NCBI RefSeq assembly: GCF_007860185.1
Contig: NZ_SJPY01000004.1
Span: forward strand, 310,001 to 374,000
Reading direction: 5' to 3'
Source: Novipirellula aureliae
GTDB taxonomy: Bacteria > Planctomycetota > Planctomycetia > Pirellulales > Pirellulaceae
DNA: 64,000 nucleotides
Each line of letters starts with the position of its first letter. Position 1 is the first letter of the stretch. Below, in pieces: positions 8,083-19,476 of the stretch. The position numbers and the translations under genes are program-made. The notes under the pieces were generated by a model. That model saw only the letters and a list, made by a program, of their open reading frames with translations, did no database searches and was not told where the DNA came from.

Positions 8083-11000
8083 ACGCCACCGATTTTCTTT
8101 TCACATCGCTGCGGCGATATTTTGATTGACGTTCCCAGCGGTTGAGCAAACAAACTGACTCGCAACTCTTCGAGCATCCAGCGAACCTCGGAGGCCGATT
8201 GGTCGATCGCGTTTCGTTGGTTTTCCGCGATCGAGTCGAGCCATTGCTGCTGAAGATTCCAAACCGTTTCCATTCCTTCTCGGTCACGATTGGCTGCACC
8301 CGAGCGGACTCGATCGAGACGATAGGTGATGGCGGAAAAGTAACGCGGATAATGTTTGAGCCAGCCCCACGAGGTTTGCGCCAAGAATCCCTCGAAAGCC
8401 AACCAATCGATCTGGTTCTGAACATCGGCGATGACTTCCCCGAATCGACTACCCCGGATCGATTCCAATTCTCGCCGAACATCGAAGTAGGCGTCGGCCA
8501 TCGCTGGCAGCCATCCCGCGACCTCCTGCGTCGCTTCGGCAATCCGTCGCGCTCGTTCTTTTCGCCGATTCGCGAACACTTCGTTTGAGCGGACGACGGG
8601 TTCGTTTTCGACGAACGCAATTCGGGCTAGCAAATCGATCAATTGGGTTTCGATCGAGGCAGCGGAAATCAGAACCCCCAGTTTAATCTTCGCCGCTTCA
8701 AGCGTTGGAAGCCAACGCACTTGGGCGCGAAGTTCTTTTCTTTCCGTGATCGCAAAGAGCCGCGTTGCGCCTCGCTGGGAGATTGCTTCCGCGGATTGTG
8801 CGTCCGAAACCAAACGGGTCGCGGCGGCGTCGCCAAGGTCAATGATCGCAGGATACTGTGCCACTTTGACACCGCCACGGTTTCGCACGACCTCCTTTGG
8901 TAATTGCTCGATATCAAACGTCGTCATTCGGTCACGAGCCCATGACTCATCGATGGGTTCGGCGCCGATTGGCTCTTCTGCCGACGTGGGTTTCCCTAGT
9001 TTTTCCTTCAGCGGCTCGACTTGCCGTCCTGTCGCGACCGTTTTCCCATCGTCGTCGACCACGGTGACCAGAAACTGCAAGTAGTCGCCAAGCTTGTCCT
9101 GCTGGAAATCGTCTGCCGTGATCGGCATTTCCGCATGACGAGAGAAGGCAGCGCAGACCATGCTCATGAACGGTTTTTGGCCATACTCGGCTTCCAGTTC
9201 AACACGAACCTTGGCCGCTACGTCCGCCGCAGGGACCAAGTTGCGGCGAATTCGTTTGGGCAATGATTTGATCATGGCGATCAATTTTGTTTCGAGTAGT
9301 CCAGGCACCAACCAGCCTAGTCGTTCGTCACTGACTTGCTCCAGGGCCGCTTGATGAATTTTTAGTTCAACCCCATCCTTTTCACTGCCCGGTTCAAAAC
9401 GATATTGAAGCGGCAATCGGGAACTGCCGATTTCCAATTCATCGGGGAATGCTTCTTTGCTAATTCGATTGCTCTCGGCTTCGATTAAATCTTCGGGCCG
9501 CATGTAGATCGAATTCGATGATTCCAGCGTGGAGGGTGGTGGTGTTTGAAGCCAAGCGGAGACATCAGCAGCATCGCGGAGCGACTTCGCCCACGTCGGC
9601 GTTTCGATCGTTCGATCATACTTTTCCAACGTAGCACGATCGAACACATCCTCGGGCATGTGAGCTTGATAGAACCGCTCGACCAAATAGGGGTCAACCA
9701 CTAAATCGCGGCGACGTGTTTTGGCAGCGAGTGAAGTGATCGATTGTTGCAATTGGCGGTTGTGGCGAACCGATTTCGCCGTCGTACGCATTTGTTCTTC
9801 CACCAATCCGTGCTCAATCATCAAATCGCGTGCGGTCGATCGATCGATGGGGGCCAAGGGGACCCGTCGGCGAGCAACAACCGGCAACCCGAACAATGAA
9901 ACTCGCTCGAAACAATAGGCTCCACTCGTCTTGGCACTCCAGTGCGGGTCGCTGTGCGATCGTTTGAGAAGATGGTTGCCGATCTGTTCGATCCACCGTG
10001 GATCAATACGAGCGACCGTCCGTGCGTACCGTTTTGCGGTTTCCACCAATTCGGCAGCAACGATCCACTTCGGTTTGGCGTCGGCCAAGCCGCTACCGGG
10101 CCACAGGGACAAACTCAAGGAGCCCGCACCGGTGTACTCATTTTTTTCCTTCCACATCGCGACACTGGAAAGCAGTCCGCTTAGCAGTGCCTGATGGACC
10201 AAATCACTGATGTCGTCTTCGATCAGTTTGTCGGGATCGTCGGCATAGCGGATCGCTCCGATCTTCTTTCGTTTTTGCGACCGATCACTTAACGAGTTGG
10301 CCACCATTTCCTTCAATTGCCGATAGACGTCTGACCATTCACGCATCCGATTGGGAGACAGAAATTGCTGGCGAAGCACTCGCGTTAGCTTGTTGCGAGA
10401 ATAATCCGAGCGTGCATGTTCGTAGTATTTCCACAGTTTTAGGTAGGACAAAAAGTCGCTTTGCGGGTGTCGAAACTTGGAGTGAGCTTCGTCGGCAGCT
10501 TGCTGTTTGTCTTGAGGTCGATCGCGGGGATCTTGGATTTCCAATGCGGCAGCGATCGGCAACACCTCCGCCAAGACACCGAATTGTTCAGCTGCCAAGA
10601 TCATTCGCCCGACTCGCGGGTCGACAGGCAAACGGCCCAATGCCCTGCCGATGAACGTCAATTCATGCCGCTCATCGATCGCACCGAGTTCCGTCAATGT
10701 CCGTAATCCTTCGCGAATCGATTCGGGCCGTGGCGGATCGAGTAGCGGAAAATCTTCGATGCGGCCGAGACGAAGCGTTTTCGTTTGTAAGATTACGGAT
10801 GCCAGATTCGTACGGCGAATTTCAGGCGTCGTAAAGGCATCACGCGAATCAAAATCCTCGGCGGAGTAGAGCCGGATGCAAATTCCCGGTCCGATTCGTC
10901 CACAGCGACCGGCACGCTGGTTCGCACTCGCGCGGCTAATCGATTCGATCGGCAATCGCTGGACCTTGCTTCTCGGACTGTAGCGGCTAATCCGGGCGGT

Positions 11001-12182
11001 ACCCGAATCGATGACGCTATGAATTCCAGGGACCGTTAGAGAACTTTCGGCTACGTTCGTGGCAAAGATGATTCGCCGCTTGCCACCGTCAGGACTAAAG
11101 ATTCGCTGCTGTTCCTTGGTCGGCAAACGAGCGTAAAGTGGTAGCAAATCAACTCGTCCACTCAGTCCCAATCGTTTGTAATGACCTGCCACACGATGAG
11201 CCACTTCCCGAATGTCCCGTTCGGTCGGCAGGAAAACCAACGTGTCGCCCGCGCGCGAGTGCGATAGCGATTCGATGGCAGCGATGACATGCTGAGACAA
11301 ATCATACGATCGGTTCGGATCGTCGCTAACCTCTTCCCAAGGTAAGTACCGAAGTTCGACGGGATAGCCTCGGCCTTCGACATTGACAATCGGTGCCGGA
11401 CCTGATTCGCTTCCAAAATGTTCGGCAAATCGATCGGCATCGATCGTGGCTGAGGTGATGATGATTTTTAGGTCGGGGCGTTTGCTTTGTAGACGCCGCA
11501 AGTAGGCGAGCAAAAAGTCGATATTGAGTGACCGCTCGTGAGCTTCGTCAATGATGATCGCATCGTAACCGTCGAGAAATCGATCCGATTGGGTTTCGGC
11601 CAACAAAATCCCGTCGGTCATCAATTTGACTAAGGTTTCGGGACCGCTAGCATCACCGAATCGAATTTGGAAACCAACGGATTTTCCGATCGGGCAACCG
11701 AGTTCGTCCGCTAAGCGGGCCGCGATACTCCGAGCTGCCAACCGGCGCGGCTGCGTGTGTCCAATCATCGCTTCGCGGCCCAGTCCAGCCTCAAGTAACA
11801 TCTTGGGTAATTGGGTGCTCTTACCACTACCCGTTTCTCCACAAACGATAATCACTTGATGCTCAGCGATTAGGTCGAGTAGTTGTCGGCGGTATGCCGT
11901 GATTGGCAGTTCGGCGGGATACTCGATGTGTGGCTGCGCGGCTTTGCGACGGTTGCAAAGCTCAACGGAATCAGACAATCGCTTTGTGAACTCCTGGTCG
12001 CTAAGTCGTTTTTTCGATTGCTTAAGCCGGTATCGATCGATTCGCATCGCCCGATCGATCGAGATGGTGGATAAATTCGATTCGCCCCCCCCGGAGGACG
12101 GTTTTGCACTAACATTGCTGTTTTTCGGCGGGGCAACTTCGTCAGAGGGGGTGAATTCGGGGCTGCTTGGCTTGAAAGTCAT
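8079..12182 (-). CDS. hrpA: ATP-dependent RNA helicase HrpA
   Basis: A 1367-residue DEAH-box RNA helicase, close to the usual HrpA length of about 1300. Seen in order: a basic N-terminus; Walker [18 protein letters not shown] box [12 protein letters not shown]; motif III SATID; motif [14 protein letters not shown]; then the HA2 and OB-fold region; and a long C-terminal region like the DUF3418 domain of HrpA. It acts in RNA metabolism and ribosome rescue in other bacteria. The start is ATG 12182; the first ~70 residues are low complexity, so a later start is possible. The TAG stop is part of a GTAG-hairpin element. No operon partner; the flanking genes are on the other strand. Confidence 0.93.
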   Translation of the reverse strand: MTFKPSSPEFTPSDEVAPPKNSNVSAKPSSGGGESNLSTISIDRAMRIDRYRLKQSKKRLSDQEFTKRLSDSVELCNRRKAAQPHIEYPAELPITAYRRQLLDLIAEHQVIIVCGETGSGKSTQLPKMLLEAGLGREAMIGHTQPRRLAARSIAARLADELGCPIGKSVGFQIRFGDASGPETLVKLMTDGILLAETQSDRFLDGYDAIIIDEAHERSLNIDFLLAYLRRLQSKRPDLKIIITSATIDADRFAEHFGSESGPAPIVNVEGRGYPVELRYLPWEEVSDDPNRSYDLSQHVIAAIESLSHSRAGDTLVFLPTERDIREVAHRVAGHYKRLGLSGRVDLLPLYARLPTKEQQRIFSPDGGKRRIIFATNVAESSLTVPGIHSVIDSGTARISRYSPRSKVQRLPIESISRASANQRAGRCGRIGPGICIRLYSAEDFDSRDAFTTPEIRRTNLASVILQTKTLRLGRIEDFPLLDPPRPESIREGLRTLTELGAIDERHELTFIGRALGRLPVDPRVGRMILAAEQFGVLAEVLPIAAALEIQDPRDRPQDKQQAADEAHSKFRHPQSDFLSYLKLWKYYEHARSDYSRNKLTRVLRQQFLSPNRMREWSDVYRQLKEMVANSLSDRSQKRKKIGAIRYADDPDKLIEDDISDLVHQALLSGLLSSVAMWKEKNEYTGAGSLSLSLWPGSGLADAKPKWIVAAELVETAKRYARTVARIDPRWIEQIGNHLLKRSHSDPHWSAKTSGAYCFERVSLFGLPVVARRRVPLAPIDRSTARDLMIEHGLVEEQMRTTAKSVRHNRQLQQSITSLAAKTRRRDLVVDPYLVERFYQAHMPEDVFDRATLEKYDRTIETPTWAKSLRDAADVSAWLQTPPPSTLESSNSIYMRPEDLIEAESNRISKEAFPDELEIGSSRLPLQYRFEPGSEKDGVELKIHQAALEQVSDERLGWLVPGLLETKLIAMIKSLPKRIRRNLVPAADVAAKVRVELEAEYGQKPFMSMVCAAFSRHAEMPITADDFQQDKLGDYLQFLVTVVDDDGKTVATGRQVEPLKEKLGKPTSAEEPIGAEPIDESWARDRMTTFDIEQLPKEVVRNRGGVKVAQYPAIIDLGDAAATRLVSDAQSAEAISQRGATRLFAITERKELRAQVRWLPTLEAAKIKLGVLISAASIETQLIDLLARIAFVENEPVVRSNEVFANRRKERARRIAEATQEVAGWLPAMADAYFDVRRELESIRGSRFGEVIADVQNQIDWLAFEGFLAQTSWGWLKHYPRYFSAITYRLDRVRSGAANRDREGMETVWNLQQQWLDSIAENQRNAIDQSASEVRWMLEELRVSLFAQPLGTSIKISPQRCEKKIGGV

Positions 12183-12723
12183 TCGCGAAAAGGGGGGGAT
12201 CGGCGATGGGGCGTAGTGGACGAGAAAGCTTGGTTGATGGATAGTTTACAGTAATCCCTTCAATCTCGTAGCGCGTCTTTGCCGCGATCCCGCTTAGCAC
12301 TCTGCGCTGACAGCGACCACCGATTGGCTCGGGGCTAACATCCGTCCCGCTGCCGTAAACGCTTTCCGCTCGGAGAGCGGAGCGATGATCGCAAACGATG
12401 CAGGTGCGAAAAGCCTTTCATCGATTGATCGGATGCACCAGTTTGTTTTCGGGAATCAAGACCTACAACGGGGCGGTTAATGTTACCGCCGATGGCAGAG
12501 TGTTCGGTTCCGTCCGTTGCTTTCACTACAAGCGTTAAAGTCGTGTCAGACTTTGCGGGCTATAGCGGTTGCTCCCAATTTGCCGCTGCATTTCAGTGCC
12601 CGATCATTCTAGTTGTACGAGCCCTACGGTCGATACCGATCGTACAGCCGATGATCTTTCGCGCGATCGCCCTTACTGTAGGGGGGACGAAAGACGGCGA
12701 GTCGACCTAAATGATGCACTGCC
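12183..12723. other. Intergenic stretch between hrpA and TolC-like gene
   Basis: About 540 bp between divergent genes. It contains a small hairpin CCGCTC-GGA-GAGCGG near 12366-12380, whose GGA loop resembles the other hairpins of this window but which lacks GTAG. No supported gene. Promoters for both genes must lie here but cannot be placed reliably. Confidence 0.5.
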
Positions 12724-14712
12724 ATGCGAGCCGCTCTAACTCGAAACACTAGTACTCTGCGAGCCCGTCGACTTCTGTTGTCGGTTCTGGTTGCAGCCAC
12801 GTCGGGATGCGGGATTTTTGACCGAATCAAACCGGGGCCTCATGATACCGTCGCATCTTATCACGATGATTACGCGCTGCGGATCGAGTATCCAGAGGTC
12901 AAGACGTGTTCGACCGCACCCTCGCTAGCTGCCCAGCAAACGATGGAACCGATGACGCTCGAAGATCCATCGAAGATCCCTGCTCTCGAATTATCGCTTG
13001 ACGAAGCGATTCGTTTGGCGGTTCAGCAAAGCCCAGTGCTACGTTCGATTGGTGGCGCGATCGTGACCGCTCCACAAACGGTCAGCACCATTTACGATCC
13101 CGCTTTGGCGCACGCAAATCCGTTTAGCGGTACCGAAGCGGCATTGTCAGCATTCGATGCACAATGGACACAGCAACTCTTTTGGAACACCGTTGACCAA
13201 CCGCAAAATGCCAACTTCGGCGGTGGCATTGTGGGGGCGTTTACCCCGCGTGTGTCGCAACAAACTCAAGCGACCTTCAACAGCAGTTTGTCGAAACAGA
13301 CGGCGCAAGGTGCTAGCTTCGCACTTCGCCACGTCATAAACTATGTCGACAGCAATAACCCCATTCGTCAATTCCCAAGTGACTACGTCGGATATTTGGA
13401 GGCGGAATGGCGGCAACCTCTGTTGCAAGGATCGGGAACCACCTTCAATCGAATCGCAGGTCCCAATTCATCGATCGGCCAGTACAACGGTGTCTTGATC
13501 GCTCGTGTGAACGAAGATGTCGCACTCGCTGATTTTGAATCAGCGGTGATCAATTTGGTTGCGGATGTGGAACTAGCGTATTGGGAGTTGGTGGTTGGCT
13601 ATCGCATTTTGGAAGCCAATGTCAAAGGACGCGATGCGGCATTGCAGACTTTCCAGTACCAACAGGTTCGGCTTGAAGCGGGTGCGGGCCGCAGCGATGA
13701 AGAAGCTCAAGCACAATCCCAGTACTACCAATTCCGGGCTCAAGTTGAACAAGCACTCGGTGGTGTAACGGGTCTTTACGCTCGCGAGCAACGGCTTCGG
13801 TACTTGATCGGATTGGCGGCAACCGACGGACGTTTGATCAAACCGACGACGGAACCAACCGATGTCCGGGTGGTCTTTGATTGGCAAAGTGCTCTCGGAC
13901 AAGCGCTCGATCGCCGCGTCGAAGTTCGCCGCCAACGCTTCAATCTACAACGTCGCGAAATGGAACTCACTGCCGCACGTTTGAACCGCCGTCCCACACT
14001 CGATTTCCTCGGACAATACCGCTGGCGTGGCCTTGGAGACGATTTGCTTGGAGATGGTGACAATGGCCAACTCGACAATCTCTACGACAGTATTACCAGC
14101 GGTGATTACCAAGAATGGCAAGCCGGACTTGAATTCGCTATGCCGGTCGGGCTGCGAGCGGCAAGTGTCGCGGTCGCTCATGCTCGCTTGAACTTACAAC
14201 GTGAACGAGCATTGTTGGCCGAAACGGAACTAAAGGTCAGCCATGACTTGTCCGATGCGGGGCGTCAGATCGCCCTGACCTATCAGTTGGTCGAGACCAA
14301 TTTTGATCGCTATCAAGCCGATCTCCGACAAGTGGATGTACTGCGTCGTCGCTACAAGGATGGTACCGATAACATCAACTTCCTGCTGCAAGCACAACGC
14401 CAGGTTGTCGCCAGTGAATCAGAGTTTTATCGAGCTCTCTCAAATTACAATATTGCGATACGTGATTTCCATCGACAAAAGGGATCACTTCTGGCCTACA
14501 ACCAAGTCCAGTTGAGCGAAGGTCAATGGGCCGCTGGTGCACTGCGGGATGCCTACGACGTCGGACGCTGTTTGACGCCGCGGCTTCAACCAGAAGAGGT
14601 TTGTATGCCCCGACCGCTCACGAGCGGGCCATTCAATCCATCAGCCCCTCAAGCGTCCATGTTTTCCGACGAAGGTATGATCTACGAATCGGATCTACCC
14701 TTGGCAGAGTAG
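12724..14712 (+). CDS. TolC-family outer-membrane efflux lipoprotein
   Basis: A 662-residue outer-membrane factor, the exit duct partner of RND or ABC exporters. It starts with a lipoprotein signal: basic RARR, hydrophobic LLLSVLVAATS and lipobox TSGC (Cys at about residue 35). Long amphipathic helical repeats follow, including the family segments LAYWELVVGYRILEAN (first half) and SDAGRQIALTYQLVETNFDRY (second half). It is longer than typical TolC (~470) because of an N-terminal extension and a C-terminal Pro-rich tail. No adaptor or pump gene is adjacent. The stop TAG (14710-14712) is formed by the GTAG of the first unit of the downstream repeat array. Confidence 0.85.
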   Translation: MRAALTRNTSTLRARRLLLSVLVAATSGCGIFDRIKPGPHDTVASYHDDYALRIEYPEVKTCSTAPSLAAQQTMEPMTLEDPSKIPALELSLDEAIRLAVQQSPVLRSIGGAIVTAPQTVSTIYDPALAHANPFSGTEAALSAFDAQWTQQLFWNTVDQPQNANFGGGIVGAFTPRVSQQTQATFNSSLSKQTAQGASFALRHVINYVDSNNPIRQFPSDYVGYLEAEWRQPLLQGSGTTFNRIAGPNSSIGQYNGVLIARVNEDVALADFESAVINLVADVELAYWELVVGYRILEANVKGRDAALQTFQYQQVRLEAGAGRSDEEAQAQSQYYQFRAQVEQALGGVTGLYAREQRLRYLIGLAATDGRLIKPTTEPTDVRVVFDWQSALGQALDRRVEVRRQRFNLQRREMELTAARLNRRPTLDFLGQYRWRGLGDDLLGDGDNGQLDNLYDSITSGDYQEWQAGLEFAMPVGLRAASVAVAHARLNLQRERALLAETELKVSHDLSDAGRQIALTYQLVETNFDRYQADLRQVDVLRRRYKDGTDNINFLLQAQRQVVASESEFYRALSNYNIAIRDFHRQKGSLLAYNQVQLSEGQWAAGALRDAYDVGRCLTPRLQPEEVCMPRPLTSGPFNPSAPQASMFSDEGMIYESDLPLAE

Positions 14713-14968
14713 CGGTGCATCTCCGAGGCACCGAGTTGTCACCGAGTAGCGGTGCATCTCCGAGGCACCGAGTTCGTCACCGAGTAGCGGTGCATCTCCG
14801 AGGCACCGAGTTGTCACCGAGTAGCGGTGCATCTCCGAGGCAGTGAGTTGTCACCGAGTAGCGGTGCATCTCCGAGGCAGTGGGTTCTTCACCGAGTAGC
14901 GGTGCATCTCCGAGGCACCGAGTTCTTCACCGAGTAGCGGTGCATCTCCGAGGCACCGGGTTGTCACC
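14707..14968 (+). repeat. GTAG-hairpin tandem array, 7 units of 37-38 bp (forward)
   Basis: Seven units starting at 14707, 14744, 14782, 14819, 14856, 14894 and 14932. Each is GAGTAGCGGTGCATCTCCGA followed by GGCACCGAGTT(G/CG/CT)TCACC. Within each unit CGGTGC pairs with GCACCG around ATCTCCGAG, with GTAG directly 5' of the stem; two units carry CAGTG in place of CACCG. The layout GTAG plus hairpin is that of REP elements. Confidence 0.93.
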
Positions 14969-15036
14969 GAGTTCTTTCGGATCAATCAACGACTCGTTCC
15001 CTCCTACTGCCTCGAGCGAGTTGCGCGACAAGCTTC

Positions 15037-15180
15037 AATCCCGCGTCTCGGAGAGACGCGGCTACTGTTACGAAATCCCGCGTCTCGGAGAGACGTGGTT
15101 GCTGTTATGAAATCCCGCGTCTCGGAGAGACGCGGCTACTGTGTGAAATCATGCGTCTCGGAGAGGCGCGGCGACTGGCA
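15037..15180 (-). repeat. GTAG-hairpin tandem array, 4 units of ~37 bp (reverse)
   Basis: Four units starting at 15037, 15074, 15111 and 15147. On the plus strand each reads AATCCCGCGTCTCGGAGAGA then CGCGGCTACTGT; on the minus strand GTAG precedes the stem GCGTCTC-TCC-GAGACGC. Units 2 and 4 carry base changes (GACGTGGTTGC, GGCGCGGCGAC). The orientation is opposite to the array at 14707. Confidence 0.92.
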
Positions 15181-15304
15181 CCTTGCGCAATCTTTCACAA
15201 GCAGAAACCCCGAAAGTCGTTTGACGGAGCTATGGAGAGGTCTTAGGGTAGAAGCGTGGATGCATTGGTCGTGCCGATGCAAGTTCCTTCAGCTTCAACC
15301 TCCA

Positions 15305-16255
15305 ATGAAAGGCTTGTCTATGTTTGCTGTGAAAAGCGCCGCCGACTTTATGCGTAAAAAGTTGATTACGCTTGCGCCGGAGTCTGATGTCATTGAGAGT
15401 GTTGCCAAGCTACTCAAGGGCAATATTTCGGGCGCCCCCGTTGTCGATCCCGACGGTAATTTTCTCGGCGTGTTCAGCGAGAAGTGTTGCATGAACGCAT
15501 TGGTCGAAGCGGTTCAAGTGGCCGAGGAAGCCGGTTTACATCTGGTACGTGTTCGCGAATTCATGACCAAGAGTCTGGTGACGCTCACTCCGGAAGTGGA
15601 TGTCTTTGAAGCGATCGACCACATTCTGAAGCGGCACATTTCCGGTGCCCCTGTCGTCGACGACCAGGGTCGTTTTTTGGGCATCTTTTCTGAAAAGACT
15701 GCGATGCAAGTTTTGGTTTCGGCACTACACGATCATTTACCGGGTACTCATGTCCGCTCTTACATGAACACCGATACGAAACGCATCATTGATGAAGAAG
15801 ATACGCTTTACGAAGTTGCCCATCGGTTTCAGGATACGCCGTATCGGCGTTTGCCTGCGCTGAAAGGTGAGAAGTTGGCCGGGCAAGTAAGTCGTCGAGA
15901 CGTTCTGCGAGCCGAGCATCGTTTGGCTTTGGATTTGGCGACGGTCGCCAAGAAAACCAAGGGAAATGATCGCATTCAATCAGCTGCAGCAGCGAAGCAA
16001 GTTGGTCCCTACATGGACTGCGATGCGATGACGACAAGGCCGGAAACCGATATGCTGAGCATCGCCCAGTTATTCCTCCGTTCGCCCTATCGCCGTTTGC
16101 CTGTGATCGATCAAGGCAAATTGGTTGGACAAGTAAGTCGCCGTGACCTACTTGAGGCCGCCGCTGAAATCCTCAGGCCGAAACCTCGCAAGCGTGGTCC
16201 CGATACACTCTATCTAAGCGGTATCGGCGGGGGCGTCCCCGAGTCGATCAAATAG
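15305..16255 (+). CDS. Four-CBS-domain protein
   Basis: A 316-residue cytoplasmic protein made almost entirely of four CBS motifs, i.e. two Bateman modules that bind adenosyl nucleotides. CBS1 is FMRKKLITLAPESDV to NFLGVFSEK; CBS2 FMTKSLVTLTPEVDV to RFLGIFSEK; CBS3 YMNTDTKRIIDEEDT to LAGQVSRRDVL; CBS4 DAMTTRPETDM to LVGQVSRRDLL. The duplicated pairs (FSEK in 1 and 2, QVSRRD in 3 and 4) show internal gene duplication. The start is ATG 15305 (MKGLSMFAV), or ATG 15320. The open frame continues upstream through the hairpin repeats, but that part only encodes repeat-derived peptide. What it regulates is unknown. Confidence 0.85.
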   Translation: MKGLSMFAVKSAADFMRKKLITLAPESDVIESVAKLLKGNISGAPVVDPDGNFLGVFSEKCCMNALVEAVQVAEEAGLHLVRVREFMTKSLVTLTPEVDVFEAIDHILKRHISGAPVVDDQGRFLGIFSEKTAMQVLVSALHDHLPGTHVRSYMNTDTKRIIDEEDTLYEVAHRFQDTPYRRLPALKGEKLAGQVSRRDVLRAEHRLALDLATVAKKTKGNDRIQSAAAAKQVGPYMDCDAMTTRPETDMLSIAQLFLRSPYRRLPVIDQGKLVGQVSRRDLLEAAAEILRPKPRKRGPDTLYLSGIGGGVPESIK

Positions 16256-16402
16256 ACCGGAGCGGCAGCGGTGCGTTTAGATAGATCGTTTCAATGTCTC
16301 CAACATCGCACGGTGTCGAATTCGCTTGATGGGCGATATGATAAGAGGGTTTCCCAAGTACTTTCCTGTTAAAGCCATACGGAATCCTCCAAGTATTACG
16401 CC

Positions 16403-17134
16403 ATGTTGAACCGCACCTCGATTGAAATTAGTACCGAACTGCTACGAACGCTGCATCGAATTCATCGACAATTGACTGACCTGCGCAGTCAACTCGATCG
16501 CGGGCCGCGACAAATCAAAGCGGGCGAGGCGATGGTCGTCCGATCCGCCGCCGCGATAGCCGAAATCGAGGAGCGACGAAAAAAAGCGATCCTTGCTTCG
16601 GATGAAAAACAATTGCAATTGCAAACTCGCGAATTGCATATCGAGGAGTTGAAGGCGAAACTCAATATCGCTGGCAGCAATCGTGAGTTCTCGCTCTTGA
16701 AGGATCAAATTGCCGCCGATGAACAGGCTAATTTGGTTCTCAGCGACGAGATTTTTGAGGGTCTCGAAAGGATCGATTCGATCGATCAAGAGCTGGCCAA
16801 AGCACAAGCCGAATGGCAAGAACAACAAGCGGACCAACAACAGCGTGTCGCCGACGTCGACGCGAAAATGAAAACGCTGACCGTTGAATTGCATCGTGTC
16901 GAAGCGGAATTGGAAGAGTCCGAGAAGCAGATTCCGGCGGCTGTCAAGGCAGACTATCAAAGAATGGTCCGAGCTAAGGGGGAAGAAGCTCTCGCGCCTA
17001 CCGACGGCGGATCGTGTGGTGGATGCAATCAAACATTGACCACACAGCTGATTAGCACGGTCCAATTGTCCCAGCTCGTCCGCTGTCCCAATTGCAATGC
17101 CTTCTTGTACCTGCCCGAAAATCGCCGCCCCTGA
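16403..17134 (+). CDS. Coiled-coil protein with C-terminal zinc ribbon (COG1579 type)
   Basis: A 243-residue protein. Residues ~5-190 are a long charged, Gln/Glu/Lys-rich coiled coil; the C-terminus is a four-cysteine zinc ribbon CGGCNQTL...VRCPNCNAFLYL. This is the layout of the widespread COG1579 family, predicted to bind nucleic acid, whose precise role is not established. The start is ATG 16403, followed by NRTSIEISTELLRTLHRIH. It converges with the sigma factor gene; a hairpin at 17152-17178 lies between them. Confidence 0.8.
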   Translation: MLNRTSIEISTELLRTLHRIHRQLTDLRSQLDRGPRQIKAGEAMVVRSAAAIAEIEERRKKAILASDEKQLQLQTRELHIEELKAKLNIAGSNREFSLLKDQIAADEQANLVLSDEIFEGLERIDSIDQELAKAQAEWQEQQADQQQRVADVDAKMKTLTVELHRVEAELEESEKQIPAAVKADYQRMVRAKGEEALAPTDGGSCGGCNQTLTTQLISTVQLSQLVRCPNCNAFLYLPENRRP

Positions 17135-17146
17135 TGTGGAGCCAAC

Positions 17147-17178
17147 AAAAAAGGCGATGTGCTGAAATCACATCGCCT
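17147..17178 (-). terminator. Rho-independent terminator of the sigma factor gene
   Basis: Read on the minus strand: AGGCGATGTG, loop ATTTCAG, CACATCGCCT, then a run of six T. A perfect 10-bp stem followed by a U-tract, 37 bp after the minus-strand stop at 17215. On the plus strand there is no T-run, so it mainly serves the sigma factor transcript. Confidence 0.9.
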
Positions 17179-17214
17179 CTGTAATCCTGTTCGATCAATG
17201 AACGAATCGGGGAA

Positions 17215-18777
17215 CTAATCGAGAAAGCCAACGAGGTCTTGGCTACGGCTCGGCTGTTGTAGCTTGCGAACGGCTTTGGCTTCGATTTGCCGAATCCGCT
17301 CGCGGGTCACCTTGAAGATATGCCCGACTTCTTCGAGCGTATAGCTGTAGCCGTCACCGAGTCCATACCGGAGTTTGATGATTTCACGTTCGCGATACGA
17401 CAAAGAGCGTAAAACATTCGTAATTCGATCACGCAACATCTCTTGAGCCGCACCGATTTGCGGACTTTCAGCGGTTCCATCGGGAAGCAGGTCACCGAAT
17501 TGGCTGTCCTCGCTATTGCCGACGGGGCGGTCGAGAGAAATCGGGAAACGACTCATCGTCAAAACACGACGAGCTTCTTCAACGGTCACATCGGCCCGTC
17601 GTGCGGTTTCTTCGATCGAAGGTTCACGACCGAGTTCTTGCAGCAATTGACGCGCGACATTGCGCACCCGACTCATCGTTTCCACCATGTGGACGGGGAT
17701 TCGAATCGTACGGCTTTGGTCGGCGACCGCTCGCGTGATTGCTTGGCGAATCCACCATGTTGCATAGGTACAGAATTTAAAGCCTCGACGATACTCGAAC
17801 TTGTCGACGGCACGCATTAACCCAGCATTACCCTCTTGGATCAAATCCAAGAAGGACAAGCCGCGGTTACGATACTTTTTAGCGATCGAAACAACCAATC
17901 GGAGGTTGCCTTCACTTAGTTCCCGCTTGGCTTGTTGGTACTCGGCGTAGACCTTGTTGAGCATTACGACACGGTTGCGCAGGGAGGTCGGCGTTTCCTG
18001 GCAAGCGGTCAAGATTTGCCGACGTTCGTGCAGCAGACGCTCGCGAACTTCGCGACCATGTTTGGTCCGTTTTTGCTCATTGATTAGATCATCGATTTCA
18101 CTCAAGCGGAACGAGAACTTCTCAAGCAGGTCGATTCGTGTTTCGATTCGCTGGGTCCGCAAGCCGAGTTCTTCAATCAACCGAACCGCACGGCGTCTGC
18201 GCCGAGCAAGTGCTCGCCAAGCTTCGGCCCGCCGACGTTGAGAGCTGCTCTTGCTGAGGGCGACTTTCCAATCATGTCGGTTACGTCGTAGCAGGGTTTG
18301 CAGGGTGCGCAGGTTATGCGGTAAACGCCCAACGATCTGCTCTTTCTCGAGACAATCGGTGACGGAAACTTGAACCGTACGATCGAACGGCAATTGGCCA
18401 CGGTAAACTTTCTTTAGCGTTTTGTACGCTTCGATCAGTACGTAGTGGTTTTCGAGTAGCTTGGTGCGAAATCGACGGCGAGTCTCTTCAATGCGCTTGG
18501 CGAGTTCAATTTCTTGCTTGCGAGTCAAGAGCGGTATTTCACCCATCTGGGTCAAATACATGCGAACCGGATCGTCAGACCATGTTTCGGACTCGTCACC
18601 AGCGAGCAATTCATCAGGGCTTTCTAATTGAACGTCTCCCTCTGCAGCGGAAGCCATCGCGACAGCGGCGTCGTTGTCGTCGTTGTCCTCAACCGGCAAT
18701 TTGCGGAAACCTCCGGTGACGGCCTCGGTGCTTTGGACGGTAACGTCGTCGAATTCGTCCAATAGTGTATCGAACAA
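17215..18777 (-). CDS. rpoD: RNA polymerase principal sigma factor (sigma-70 family)
   Basis: A 520-residue sigma-70. Region 1.2: [22 protein letters not shown] (near residue 67). A charged non-conserved helical region follows. Region 2: [40 protein letters not shown] and [17 protein letters not shown]. Region 3: [13 protein letters not shown]. Region 4: [18 protein letters not shown] and the helix-turn-helix [20 protein letters not shown] near the C-terminus. These match primary (group 1) sigma factors. The N-terminal ~60 residues are acidic and unlike E. coli region 1.1. The start is ATG 18777 (MFDTLLDEF). A strong terminator follows. A group 2 paralogue cannot be excluded without the rest of the genome. 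Confidence 0.9.
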   Translation of the reverse strand: MFDTLLDEFDDVTVQSTEAVTGGFRKLPVEDNDDNDAAVAMASAAEGDVQLESPDELLAGDESETWSDDPVRMYLTQMGEIPLLTRKQEIELAKRIEETRRRFRTKLLENHYVLIEAYKTLKKVYRGQLPFDRTVQVSVTDCLEKEQIVGRLPHNLRTLQTLLRRNRHDWKVALSKSSSQRRRAEAWRALARRRRRAVRLIEELGLRTQRIETRIDLLEKFSFRLSEIDDLINEQKRTKHGREVRERLLHERRQILTACQETPTSLRNRVVMLNKVYAEYQQAKRELSEGNLRLVVSIAKKYRNRGLSFLDLIQEGNAGLMRAVDKFEYRRGFKFCTYATWWIRQAITRAVADQSRTIRIPVHMVETMSRVRNVARQLLQELGREPSIEETARRADVTVEEARRVLTMSRFPISLDRPVGNSEDSQFGDLLPDGTAESPQIGAAQEMLRDRITNVLRSLSYREREIIKLRYGLGDGYSYTLEEVGHIFKVTRERIRQIEAKAVRKLQQPSRSQDLVGFLD

Positions 18778-19476
18778 AATGGTACTCCTGGCGGAAGCGT
18801 TATAAGTGTCTTGGATTGAAAATCTATGTGTGCGAAAAACTCGTTGTTGGCTCGCTTAACTCTACACCATATTGAACTGTTTTTGCTAACTACAGTCTAA
18901 TTGGAAAGAGTTTCTACATGAGCCGATTATTTCTTTTGGTGGGCAATTACGCCCTACGGAGCCTGTTCGTTTTGTTCGAGCGAGCCTCTTCTTTGTTCGA
19001 GCGAGCCTCTTAATGGTGCTTAATGTCGTCCTGACGCTCACCAGCCTATAGCGATTGTGAACCAACACACCCGTCATGCCGTAATCAAGAAGTCCCCGGT
19101 TTGTTCGAACCCATTTGCTTGCCCAGTTTTTTTTGATTGACGATCGTGTACCGCCAATAAAATGCTAAACGAAATCACCTTTCGATGTTCCACATGATTT
19201 GGCAAAACACCGATTTTACGATTTGGGTTGCGAAGCGAGGTCAAGCTAAATTCGTTCTGCCATCATGGCTGCGAAGGGCGATACCACTTGATAGGCGATG
19301 GTTTCCGATCCTTCGGTTCACCTTTGCACGAACGAAACAGTTCGCTGTTGGTGCCGCAGTTCATGAAATGACGCGGCAGTCGGGTTGGTAGTGGTGCCTT
19401 TTGCACAAATAGATTTTAATCACATGCCATCGTTGGTCCACCCGCTTCTTAACGAAAACTTTATGATTTGGCCGTT
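18778..19476. other. Long intergenic region upstream of the sigma factor
   Basis: About 700 bp between divergent genes. It contains two perfect copies of a 20-bp sequence (18971-18990 and 18992-19011, TTTGTTCGAGCGAGCCTCTT). A short plus-strand reading frame near 19185-19391 has no recognisable features. The sigma factor promoter should lie near 18778-18900 but was not identified. Confidence 0.5.
18971..19011 (+). repeat. 20-bp perfect direct repeat
   Basis: TTTGTTCGAGCGAGCCTCTT occurs at 18971-18990 and again at 18992-19011 with one base between. About 195 bp upstream of the sigma factor start; possibly a duplication without function or a binding-site pair. Confidence 0.8.

Noticed and set aside
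14713-15304. Coding regions running through the hairpin arrays (SERRGY-type and SPSSGASP-type peptides)
   Set aside because: The peptides are translations of tandem hairpin units; the CBS protein begins at 15305.
19185-19391. A 68-residue gene upstream of the zinc-ribbon protein
   Set aside because: No ribosome-binding site, no features and no neighbour link.
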